Shown here piece after piece: positions 46,258 through 55,000 of a stretch of DNA of 57,702 nt. The translations under genes were made by a program, and so were the position numbers. Source of the DNA: Alistipes sp. CAG:268. Lineage in GTDB: Bacteria > Bacteroidota > Bacteroidia > Bacteroidales > Rikenellaceae. The DNA lies in contig FR892005.1 of assembly GCA_000434235.1 (NCBI GenBank), forward strand, positions 47,876 through 105,577. Direction: 5' to 3'. Numbering within the stretch: position 1 is the stretch's first letter; every line of letters begins with the position of its first letter. Under the pieces are notes generated by a model. It was not told where the DNA came from. It worked only from the letters and a program-made list of their open reading frames with translations, and did no database searches.

Positions 46258-47286
46258 CTATGCCGTAAATTCTCCGCGCAACGGCCTGCGCAGGAGCTCT
46301 TCGGTCTGCTGTCGCGGGAGTCCGAGCCCGAGCGTGTACATCAGTTTGGTGACGGCCGCCTCGGTGGTCATGTCGTAACCGCACAGCACGCCGGACTTTT
46401 GCAGCCGCAACCCCGTCTCGTAGAGCTCCATCGAGACCCGTCCGCCGCCGCACTGCGTGATGTTGAGCACGATCACGCCGCGGTCGATCGCCTCCTGCAG
46501 CGTGCGGATGAACCATTCGCTGGTCGGGGCGTTTCCGGCGCCGAATGTTTCGAGCACGACGGCACGCAGCCCGGGCGCCGAGAGCATGGCTCGCAGGACC
46601 CGTTCGCCGAGGCCCGGGAAGAGCTTGATGACCTCGATGCCGTCGGCCAGCCGGGTGGCCACGCGCAGCGGCTCTCCGAAGGTCTCGGGGCGGAGGATCG
46701 CCGGGTAGTTGTAGGCGATATTGACGCCGACCTCGGCCAGCGGCGGGTAGTTGTATGAGCGGAAGGCGCTCAGCGCTTCGGCGCTGCGCTTGGTGGTGCG
46801 GTTGGCGCGGAAGAGCCGGTTCTGGAAGTAGAGCGACACCTCGGGGACAACCGGACGGCCGTCGCGCCGGGCGCCGGCGATCTCGATGGCCGTGATGAGG
46901 TTCTCGCGGCCGTCGGTGCGCAGCACGCCGATGGGGATCTGGCTGCCGGTGAAGACCACGGGCTTCGAGAGGTTCTCGAGCATGAAACTCAGCGCCGAGG
47001 CGGTGTAGGACATCGTGTCGGTGCCGTGCAGGACGACGAATCCGTCGTAGCGGTCGTAGTTGTCGCGGATCAGCTCGGCGAGCGTGACCCAGTTCGACGG
47101 GGCGACGTTCGACGAGTCGATGACCGGCGACATCGTCAGCACCTCGATGTCCACGTTGAGCCGCTTGAGCGAGGGGAATTCGTCGTAGATGCCGCTGAAG
47201 TCGAAGGGCACCAGTGCTCCGGTGGCGGCGTCGGTCTTCATGCCGATGGTGCCGCCCGTGTAGATGATCAGAATGGAGGATCGCAT
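46258..47286 (-). CDS. ansA: Type I (cytoplasmic) L-asparaginase
   Basis: Hydrolyses asparagine to aspartate and ammonia. 342 residues, no signal peptide; first active-site motif YTGGTIGM with Thr13, second motif VLHGTDTMSYTASAL, and the C-terminal ALETFGAGNAP-like block (VVLETFGAGNAPTS). Last gene of dprA-tatD-TIGR04076-ansA, 28 bp after the preceding gene. Confidence 0.94.
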   Translation of the reverse strand: MRSSILIIYTGGTIGMKTDAATGALVPFDFSGIYDEFPSLKRLNVDIEVLTMSPVIDSSNVAPSNWVTLAELIRDNYDRYDGFVVLHGTDTMSYTASALSFMLENLSKPVVFTGSQIPIGVLRTDGRENLITAIEIAGARRDGRPVVPEVSLYFQNRLFRANRTTKRSAEALSAFRSYNYPPLAEVGVNIAYNYPAILRPETFGEPLRVATRLADGIEVIKLFPGLGERVLRAMLSAPGLRAVVLETFGAGNAPTSEWFIRTLQEAIDRGVIVLNITQCGGGRVSMELYETGLRLQKSGVLCGYDMTTEAAVTKLMYTLGLGLPRQQTEELLRRPLRGEFTA

Positions 47287-47314
47287 GTCGTATCTCTTTG
47301 TTTTGTCGTATTCG

Positions 47315-47620
47315 TCACTCGTCGAGTGCCTCGACCAGAAAGCTCACCGGACGGAAGCCGTCGTTGCAGGAGAGCATCGCCGAGGCGGGGTTTTTCATCC
47401 ACCCGTCGTAGAGGTCCGTACCTCCGTGGGCCAGCGTCATGACGAACGGCGAGAGGGTCTGCCAGGCGCTTTCGCACAGTCCCTCGGGCCGCTGCCACCC
47501 CTCGGCGATGAAGACCTGACCCTCCTGCAGGTCGCAGGCGTGTTCGATCGGGTTTTCGTAGCGTGCGATCAGGTCGCGGTGGCAGACCTTGCGGACGACG
47601 GTGATGCGTACTCGTTTCAT
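47315..47620 (-). CDS. TIGR04076 family protein
   Basis: 101 residues from MKRVRITVVRKVCHRDL; the longer open frame overlaps tatD and is not used. Contains the family pattern GWQRPEGLCESAWQTL and CNDGFRPVSFLVEAL. Cysteines (Cys13, and those in EHACDL, GLCESAW and LSCNDG) may bind metal; function unknown. Its start overlaps the tatD stop by 4 bp. Confidence 0.82.
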   Translation of the reverse strand: MKRVRITVVRKVCHRDLIARYENPIEHACDLQEGQVFIAEGWQRPEGLCESAWQTLSPFVMTLAHGGTDLYDGWMKNPASAMLSCNDGFRPVSFLVEALDE

Positions 47621-48498
47621 GGCTGTATGTGTGGCTGGTTGTCGGTCTCGGAGCCTTGAGCCGGAGCGGGGCGGGGCTTTGTGCCGTCCTGTCCGGAGGA
47701 GCTCCCGTTCAGACGGAAGAGTCGTTCGGCCGAGGCTGTCGTGGCGTCGGCCACCTCGTCGGGCGTAAGTCCCTTGAGGCGGGCCACCTCGTTGCACACG
47801 AAGCGCACGTAGGCGGACTCGTTGCGTTCGCCCCGGTGGGGTGCGGGTGTCAGGTAGGGGCAGTCGGTCTCCAACACCAGGTCGTCGAGCTCCATCTCGG
47901 GAACGATCGCCGCCAGAAGGCTCTTCTTGAATGTCACGACTCCGCCGATGCCGAAGCGGAAGTCGCCCAGCGAACGCAGCTCGCGATAGGTCTCCAGCGT
48001 GTCGGAGTAGGCATGGAAGACGCCGCGGAGCCCCCGCCCGGCGTATTCGCGCATGAGGGCGACGGTCTCCGGCCAGGCGTTGCGCGTGTGGACGGCGATC
48101 GGCAGGTCGTATCGCAGGGCGAGTTCGATCTGCCGGCGGAAGGCTTTGGTCTGCTGTTCGCGGAAGTCGCGGCTCCAGTAGAAGTCCAGCCCGATCTCGC
48201 CGATGGCGCAGAAGGGCGGGATGCCCTCGGGCGGTGCGGCAAGGAGCTGTTCGACGAGCTCCAGCTCCTCCTGCCAGCGGGGGTTGTCATTGACCGACGT
48301 GGGGTGCAGGCCGATCATCGGCACGCACCGTTGCGGATGCAGGCGGCAGAGGTCGAAGAGCCGGTCGTGACTCTCGGAGTCGATAGCCGGGAGCAGCAGT
48401 CGCCCGACGCTGGCCCCGGCAGCCCGGGCGAGCGCCTCTTCGCGGTCCTCGTCGAACTCGGGGCCATAGAGATGAGAGTGTGTATCGATCAGATTCAT
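47617..48498 (-). CDS. TatD family metal-dependent hydrolase/DNase
   Basis: 293 residues, amidohydrolase TIM barrel: DTHSHLYGPEFDED (metal His pair), AIGEIGLDFYW (Glu), IAVHTRNAW and FHAYS (His), ETDCPYLTPAPHRGERN (Asp). The last ~30 residues form a Gly/Pro/Gln-rich tail beyond the usual family end. TatD proteins act as 3'-5' exonucleases in repair. Overlaps dprA by 4 bp. Confidence 0.94.
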   Translation of the reverse strand: MNLIDTHSHLYGPEFDEDREEALARAAGASVGRLLLPAIDSESHDRLFDLCRLHPQRCVPMIGLHPTSVNDNPRWQEELELVEQLLAAPPEGIPPFCAIGEIGLDFYWSRDFREQQTKAFRRQIELALRYDLPIAVHTRNAWPETVALMREYAGRGLRGVFHAYSDTLETYRELRSLGDFRFGIGGVVTFKKSLLAAIVPEMELDDLVLETDCPYLTPAPHRGERNESAYVRFVCNEVARLKGLTPDEVADATTASAERLFRLNGSSSGQDGTKPRPAPAQGSETDNQPHIQP

Positions 48499-49595
48499 TG
48501 TTTCATGTATCGGTTTCCGGGGAGTTGGCGGATGGCTCCGGCCAGCTCGAGCCCGATGAGCAGCGATGCGAGCTCCCCGGGGTCGAGTCCGGTCAGCTCG
48601 CCGAGTGTCTCGGACGAGAGCGGGTCGTCGGTGCGGAAGCAGGCGAGCAATCCCGCCTCGTCACGTGTCAGTTCGGGGGTGGCGGGTTTCGGCCGGAGTG
48701 TGGCGGGGTCGGTGCCGAGGTCCCACATCAGTTCGCGGATCACGTCGTCGGCCGTCATGACCAGCTGGGCCTTGCGGTTGCGGATCAGGTGGTTCGTGCC
48801 CGAGGACATGGGGTCGGTGGCGCGACCCGGCACGGCCATCAGCGTGCGGTCGTAGGAGTCAGCGCAGTGGGCCGTCAGGAGCGAACCCCCGCTGTCGGGC
48901 GACTCCACAACGATACACCCGGCGCTCAACGCGGCGATGATGCGGTTGCGGGCTACATAGAAGGAGCCGTTCTGCCGGGTCTGCGAGTGGAGTTCGGTGA
49001 CCAGTGCTCCGCTGTGTTCCACGATGTCGCGGGCAATGGCCGTGTGCTGGGCGGGAGTGACCTCCGGGAGGGCGTTGGCGAGTACGGCGACGGTCGGGAT
49101 TCCGGCGGTGAGGGCCGCGCGGTGGGCCGCTATGTCGATGCCGAAGGCCAGGCCGCTGACGATGCAGAGCCCCGGGACCCGTTCGGCGAGTTCGCCGACC
49201 AGACGGTCGCACATCGCCTGCCCGTAGGGAGTTGCGCGGCGTGTGCCGACCAGCGTGAGACATCGTGCCGTGAGGGCCTCGGCGTTACCTTTTATGTATA
49301 GAACGGCGGGATAGTCGGGCGTTTCGCGCAGCAACGGGGGATACCCGCTATCGGTCGAGGCGACGACGGCGATGCCGTGGCGCCGGCAGTAGGCGATCTC
49401 CCGCTCGGCGGCCGCGAAGGCCTTGTGCTGCAGGAGCTGCCGGGCAATGTCGGGCCGGAGGCCGGCGCCTTCGGTAAGTTCGTCGGCCGAAGCGGCGAAG
49501 ATCCGTGCGGCACTGCCGAAGTGTTCCAGCAGATGGACGGCGCCTTTCACCCCGATGCCGGGGGTCATCTGAAGGGCGATATCTTCGAGGGTCAT
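48495..49595 (-). CDS. dprA: DNA-processing protein DprA
   Basis: 366 residues from MTLEDIALQMTPGIG; a longer open frame upstream runs into the promoter region. N-terminal helical domain, the Rossmann core with LVGTRRATPYGQAM and IVSGLAFGIDIAAHRAAL, and a C-terminal winged helix (about 300-366). DprA loads RecA on incoming single strands in transformation. A TACCTTTA near-match (49622-49629, minus) is a possible -7 element. Confidence 0.95.
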   Translation of the reverse strand: MTLEDIALQMTPGIGVKGAVHLLEHFGSAARIFAASADELTEGAGLRPDIARQLLQHKAFAAAEREIAYCRRHGIAVVASTDSGYPPLLRETPDYPAVLYIKGNAEALTARCLTLVGTRRATPYGQAMCDRLVGELAERVPGLCIVSGLAFGIDIAAHRAALTAGIPTVAVLANALPEVTPAQHTAIARDIVEHSGALVTELHSQTRQNGSFYVARNRIIAALSAGCIVVESPDSGGSLLTAHCADSYDRTLMAVPGRATDPMSSGTNHLIRNRKAQLVMTADDVIRELMWDLGTDPATLRPKPATPELTRDEAGLLACFRTDDPLSSETLGELTGLDPGELASLLIGLELAGAIRQLPGNRYMKQ

Positions 49596-49688
49596 GGCCG
49601 GACAAAACAAATTCAACAGAGTAAAGGTAGGTATTTTTGCGCAATAACGGGAAAATATTTTCGAAATAACGCAAAGTTGCCCGGAAGT

Positions 49689-49719
49689 TTTGCAGAAATG
49701 AGAAATGTTTGTATATTTG
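49689..49719 (+). promoter_or_regulatory. Full Bacteroidota promoter of tRNA-Cys
   Basis: TTTG (49689-49692), 19-bp spacer, TATATTTG (49712-49719). Transcription would start near 49726, giving a ~124-nt leader before the tRNA. The leader has AGCCCCG and CGGGGCT complementary segments but no ORF I support. Confidence 0.75.
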
Positions 49720-49849
49720 CACTCCCGAAGTACCGGAGCAGCCCCGGATTCGGTCCCGGGTCGCAGCGACGACACCGGTGATACGGAAGAGGGCGGGGCT
49801 GATTTTAGGTTGGGTTTGTGTTGTACCGGTACGGACGGATTTTCATGTT

Positions 49850-49920
49850 GGTCTGATGGCCGAGTGGCTAGGCAAAGGTCTGCAAAACCTTGTACAGCGG
49901 TTCGAGTCCGCTTCAGACCT
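49850..49920 (+). tRNA. tRNA-Cys (GCA)
   Basis: 71 nt. Acceptor GGTCTGA pairs with TCAGACC, discriminator T (73-type position); D arm GCC/GGC; anticodon stem AAGGT/ACCTT with loop CTGCAAA (anticodon GCA); T arm AGCGG/CCGCT with loop TTCGAGT. CCA is not encoded. It marks the left edge of the island-like region. Confidence 0.95.
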
Positions 49921-49925
49921 CGCAG

Positions 49926-49958
49926 AAACCGCGTTGTAGATATCTACAACGCGGTTTT
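49926..49958 (+). terminator. Terminator after tRNA-Cys
   Basis: A perfect 32-bp palindrome: AAACCGCGTTGTAGAT (49926-49941) followed directly by its complement to 49957, then a T. Confidence 0.8.
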
Positions 49959-49966
49959 CGTTTGAA

Positions 49967-49988
49967 TTTGTACGGCATTTGTACGGCA
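49967..49988 (+). repeat. Two tandem copies of TTTGTACGGCA
   Basis: 11-bp direct repeats at 49967-49977 and 49978-49988, 47 bp after the tRNA. Short direct repeats next to a tRNA 3' end are typical of arm-type binding sites of tyrosine recombinases; no integrase is in the window. Confidence 0.6.
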
Positions 49989-50108
49989 ACGGGCAAATTT
50001 GAAACTTGATTCGGTAAAATAGACAAGCTGTTTGCTCATTGAAAAAACTGCTACCATAGTTATGTCGTGTTCGATAAATTTTGTGGGAATTATCTTTTCG
50101 TTCAATCA

Positions 50109-50855
50109 TTAGCGTTTCTGCATATAAAATCGAGCGGGCATATTTTGGACGATTTTCCCTTGTAGCAGTTTGCCATTGATTTTTTTATTCCCTTTGATTC
50201 CATCAACACTCCATGTTCCCCATTGTTTGAAGAAAAAAGGAATATTATTCTTGTCAGCTTGTCGTTTAATATTTAGGACCCATTCTTCTTTCATGGGCCG
50301 CGCCTGCACTCCGCTTTCACCACCTACGATGATCCAATTTATACCTGAGAGATCCAATTCTCCCAGATCTTCGAGCAAAGGTTCACAAGAGATGAATCGA
50401 ACGGATGCTTTGAGATTGCGGATGTAGTCTATTCTATTTTTTGCTTTTGGATTTTCGACCGTTACGCCAATCCATACGTTACCGGGTATAATACGAGAGG
50501 CAAAATATTCAGCCATACGTTCTGCCCGTTTTGTCAGAATCTGATAATTATGCTGCGGCGTATTTCTGATAACTCCGAAAACTTTGTCAATAAAATCAAA
50601 CGGCACATCACTGTGAAACAGATCGCTCATTGAGCAGACGAATATCATACAAGGGTTAGACCATTGTAATGGTTCATTGAGCGCATCGTTATGTAACGTT
50701 ACTGAAAAACCATTTATGTATTTTGGCTTTCCCATTCCCTGTAAACGTTTAGCCATAACTTCAGCATAGCAATGTTTACAGCCGTCGGATATTTTCGTGC
50801 AACCAGTAATTGGATTCCACGTTTTGTCTGTCCATTCTATTGAAGAAGATGCCAT
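50109..50855 (-). CDS. DUF5131 / phage Gp37-Gp68 family three-Cys protein
   Basis: 248 residues. The N-terminal SSIEWTDKTWNPITGCTKISDGCKHCY holds Cys19, Cys26 and Cys29 (Cx6Cx2C), a triad reminiscent of radical SAM [4Fe-4S] sites with different spacing. Further family blocks are MIFVCSMSDLFH, NYQILTKRAERM, NVWIGVTVENP, RFISCEPLL and WIIVGGESG. The family is named for phage genes; its reaction is not established to my knowledge. Its start overlaps the tcmP stop by one base, so the two are coupled. GC near 43%. Confidence 0.88.
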   Translation of the reverse strand: MASSSIEWTDKTWNPITGCTKISDGCKHCYAEVMAKRLQGMGKPKYINGFSVTLHNDALNEPLQWSNPCMIFVCSMSDLFHSDVPFDFIDKVFGVIRNTPQHNYQILTKRAERMAEYFASRIIPGNVWIGVTVENPKAKNRIDYIRNLKASVRFISCEPLLEDLGELDLSGINWIIVGGESGVQARPMKEEWVLNIKRQADKNNIPFFFKQWGTWSVDGIKGNKKINGKLLQGKIVQNMPARFYMQKR

Positions 50856-52000
50856 TATGCAAACTTAAGAATACAATCTTTTGAAATTAATACGCTTACG
50901 CTATGGTTTTTATTGTCAGTAAAGGTGGCTTGTAGCTTGTTTTCTGAACATAACTTGCGAAGGGCTTGTGCATAATGCGATCTGCAATATTTGCCTGTTA
51001 TCTGATGCTCTTCGAAAAGATCATATGCAGATAATGTTTTTCCAGTATACGCTTGATAAAGCTTATTTTTCAGATTGTCGATGTTCTGTTCTTTCATGTC
51101 GAATAATTCAATACCGGGATTATTGAATTGCTTGACATCGAAAGTATATGTATTAACTCCGTCGAATACGGTACCGACATTGGCAAAATCGTTATATATC
51201 GTTTTTATCAGATCAAAACCACGAGACGACTTTGTTAAATGGACAATAAAATGGCTGGTCGTATCAATATCCTCCTCCTGAAATTTAAATGCTGTATAAT
51301 AGACAGTTCCGGGTAGAATTTTTTGAAATTCTCTTCCAAGATTGTCAATTATAAGTTGTAGCCGTTCTGCTACCGTTGATTTATACTTTCTGTCTTGTTT
51401 TATTACATTATAGGAGGTTGGAAACAATTCCATCATTAACGATTCGAACTTATTATTTTCCAATGCTGCATGAATGCGCTTTGTGTTTAGGAAAATAAAA
51501 ATTTCATTCCCCCAGTTTTTGAGAAATTCTGCCAATACCTTTGTCCTAATTCCTTTATAACCGAATGGGTCAATAAATAGCAATGAAGGGTATTCGTTGT
51601 ATTTTCCTTCATGTGTATTCTTTTCTAAGAACTTATCAACTTTGTCATTTTCTCCTACTACACGATCGGCAAAGAAGGGAATATGTCTGAATGATCCTTT
51701 GGGGAATTCCTTTAGAAAATTCGCTTCAAGTTGATCTCTATATTTCATGTCATTAAAAATAAATCGGACGGAATCGCGCAGATTTTCGTTTTGATAACAT
51801 TTTTGTGCGATCATGAGAGGGGTTGAAGGCTTACCATCTTCATATTTCCCCGGACCTGCAAATAGATCGATATACCGCAAACATTTTGGTTTATGTTTAC
51901 TGACGATTATTACACAATATTTCGGGAAATATTCAGATACAATACTTGCTTTAACCCATGATGACATGGTTTGCTTTTCAAAAAATTGGTTTTCTTTCAT
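50855..52000 (-). CDS. tcmP: Three-Cys-motif partner protein TcmP
   Basis: 381 residues. YIDLFAGPGKYEDG (44-57) resembles motif I of Rossmann S-adenosylmethionine methyltransferases and FIDPFGYKGI (143-152) sits where a catalytic motif IV would be (DPFG instead of DPPY/NPPY). The C-terminal third looks like a winged helix (YDLFEEHQITGKYCRSHYAQALRKLC). The family is defined by its link to the three-Cys (DUF5131) protein encoded next to it. 9 bp after the Type ISP gene; very AT-rich (about 35% GC in a sampled line). Biochemical role unknown. Confidence 0.88.
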   Translation of the reverse strand: MKENQFFEKQTMSSWVKASIVSEYFPKYCVIIVSKHKPKCLRYIDLFAGPGKYEDGKPSTPLMIAQKCYQNENLRDSVRFIFNDMKYRDQLEANFLKEFPKGSFRHIPFFADRVVGENDKVDKFLEKNTHEGKYNEYPSLLFIDPFGYKGIRTKVLAEFLKNWGNEIFIFLNTKRIHAALENNKFESLMMELFPTSYNVIKQDRKYKSTVAERLQLIIDNLGREFQKILPGTVYYTAFKFQEEDIDTTSHFIVHLTKSSRGFDLIKTIYNDFANVGTVFDGVNTYTFDVKQFNNPGIELFDMKEQNIDNLKNKLYQAYTGKTLSAYDLFEEHQITGKYCRSHYAQALRKLCSENKLQATFTDNKNHSVSVLISKDCILKFA

Positions 52001-52009
52001 ATCTCTTTT

Positions 52010-55000
52010 TTATTCTTCCAGTTTGAGTTTCGGGAGCGAGCGGACGATCTTCATCGTTTCGAGCGAGACGGTGATGATGCGCAGCAGCAGGTTGTAGATG
52101 TATTTCGGGTCGTCGTGCTCCCGGCACCAGTCGTTCGGATTGTTCTCAATCCGGCTCGCCGGGTCCGTCTTCACCGCATAGCGCTCCATCACCCACTCGA
52201 TCGCCGACTTGCCGTTCACCACGTAGTCGTAGGCCTCCAGCGGAATGTTCTCAATCGTGATGCCCGCATTGTAATGGATTATGCGCTTGTCGGCCGTCTT
52301 GCTGTCCAGCTTGCCGAAGCGCATCTTATCATCTATGAGGTAGCTGATCTCGTCGCCGCGGTTCGTCAGCGGCGAGTATATGGTGCGGCATCCGGCGTAG
52401 GGCTCCACGTGCTCGTATCCGAGGTGGAGTTCGGCCAGGCTGCGGCCGGCACGGCTGAAGGCCCAGAAGTCGTCGGGCGACTTGACCAGCGGCAGTCGGG
52501 GCAGCGACTTCTTGAGGTCGGCGGCGAAGGTCGTGCGGTAGTCCGGGGCGTGGAGGATGCCGTAGACATAATAGAAGATGTCCTCTTTGGTTACGCGGCT
52601 TCCGTACTGCTTGCGGGCCGTGGAGAGGATCCAGTCGGTCACGCCGTCGCGGCGGACGTAGCGGTCCATCTCGCTCTGCGGGGCCGAGAAGAGGTCGGCA
52701 ATATCCGCCGTGCTGTCATCATACCAATAGAGCGGGAAACATTGCGCTGCTTCCAAAACATGTAGATCCGGGATGCAATCGGTAATGAGTGCTGTAAAAT
52801 CACGTCTTGCTCCGATACACTCGACGCAAATTACCAGATTCCGTTGATTAGAAGTTGGGAAAAGTGTGGGAATTTGGTACATCATCTCATTCAAAGGCCT
52901 ATAAAATAGCAGGTGCTGTTTGAAAAACGGTCGATAGAGACCTTCCCGAAACTGGCAATCTTGCGTGTTGTAGGGCTTGTTCCTTTGAATGTCGGATAAC
53001 ACGGCTCTTGTCCAACTGATTTTATGCGTCGAGTAATCAACGTCGGAGATTTCCTTCTTTGCCAGTTTCTCCCGTTGTTCGTTGTAAAAATCAATCTGTT
53101 CCTTTGCGGATTTCTCGACAACGGGTAACGAACTGTTATAACACCACGGGTCGCGTTGGGTTTTGAGGCCATTGGAATAGTAGGGCACAAAGAATGTCTT
53201 TTTGTTTTTCTTGTCAATTTTATCACCCAGTGTAGTATAGAGTTTGAACTGCTCACTGCGCTTGTTGAGCCAATCTCCGTGTTCGTTGGGGGTAATGGTG
53301 ACCCATTGCATCAACGGGTTGCTGATGTCGCCCATATTGCGGATGATACGCAGTTTTTCCTCGCGCGAAAGGTAGTCGCCGATGTCGTGGTAGTAGATGC
53401 GGGCAGCCTCGTCGGATGCCTTCGGTTTCTTGACCAGAATGGTTATGGCAACACCGGTCATAATATCAAAGATATTTTGTCCCTCTTTTTTAGCAAGGTC
53501 TTTTGATCGTGCTCGAATTGCGCCTCTTAAATTAAACACATAAATAGTTGAAAACTCGCGTTCGAGACATTTACGCATACCATTTTGGGCATTACTATCA
53601 AGCCAGTTGCCGTTGGTGATAAATCCAATAACACCACCATCCTTTTTGTCAAGTCGGTCCGATGCCCATCGAAAAGCTCTGATATAGCTGTCGTAAAGCG
53701 AGTTCTTGTTGTTGGCGTCGGTTTCGGCCGCATAGGTGCGTTCAATCTGGCTGTCGAGCGCCGGGTATTTCTGGTTCTGCGCATTGTCGTTGGCTGACTT
53801 TTGGCCCACGGAATAGGGCGGGTTGCCGACGATGACGGTGATCCGCCGTTTCTTCTGCTCGATGACGCGCCGCGAGTTGGTCGGGAACTGCTCGGAATAG
53901 AGGTTCTCGTCCGCAGCCTCCTCGCCCAGCTGGAAGGTGTCGGTCAGGCAGATGCCGCCGAAGGGCCGGTACTCCGTATCGGGGCCCATCAGGTCGTGGA
54001 AGACATTTTCGATATTGACCGAGGCGATGTAGTAGGCCATCAGCACGATTTCGTTGGCGTGGATCTCCCGACCGTATTTGCGCTCCAGCGCCTCGCGCGA
54101 GATGAGCCCGCTCTGGAGCAGGCGCGTGATGAAGGTCCCCGTTCCGGTGAAGGGGTCGAGGATGTGGACGTTCTCGTCGGAGAGCGACCGTCCGAACTCC
54201 CGCTGGAGGATGTAACCCACCGAGCGGATGATGAAGTCGACCACCTCGACCGGCGTGTAGACGATGCCCAGTTTCTCGACCGTGCGGGGCGAGGCCACCT
54301 TGAAGAACTTGTCGTAGAGCTCGACGATGATGCGTTGGCGGCCTTCGGCCTCGTGGATATTGCCGACCGTGTCGCGGACATAGTCGTAGAACTTCTGGAG
54401 TTTCTGGTGCTCCTCCTCGGTCTTGGTCTCGTCGTCGAGCAGGTCGAGCATCTTCTGCATCGAGCGCGAGATGGGGTTGCTGGCGGCAAACTGGTAGTTC
54501 TCGAAGAGGGCCTCGAACACCGGGCGCGAGATGATGTGCTGCGAGAGCATCTCGATGGCGTCCTGCTCGGAGAGTCCGGGGTTGATGTTGCGGTGCAGAC
54601 CCCGTATGAGCTGGTCGAAGGCCCGGCGGTGCTTGCCGTTGTCGGCGATGAGGGCCTTGATGCGCTCGATGTGCTGTTCGGCAATCTGGGCGATGTCCCT
54701 GGCCCAGAGTTCCCAGTAGCGTTTAGTGCCGACCTTGGTCACTAGCTTGGCGTAGAAGACGTTCTGCAGGTCGTTGAAGCTCATCGAGAGCTGGGTGGCG
54801 AGCTGCTCGGCGGCACTCTCGGCGCGGGGCTTGCTGTCGCCGTCGCTGTGCTGGTCTTCGTCCTTGCGCGAGGCCCCGACTCCGCCGAAGAGGATGTTTT
54901 TGGGCTTCTTTTTCGACAGCTCAATTTTGTTGACCTCGGCATTGAAGCGGTCGTCGTGGGCCCGCAAGGCGTTCAGCACGGTCCAGACCACCTTGAAGTT

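Noticed and set aside
49651..49662. Palindrome GAAAATATTTTC upstream of dprA as an operator
   Set aside because: A 12-bp AT palindrome in an AT-rich gap can occur by chance; no second copy or known regulator supports it.
49843..50109. 88-codon minus-strand frame overlapping tRNA-Cys and its terminator
   Set aside because: It crosses a structured tRNA and a palindromic terminator; no motif. An integrase remnant was considered but not supported.
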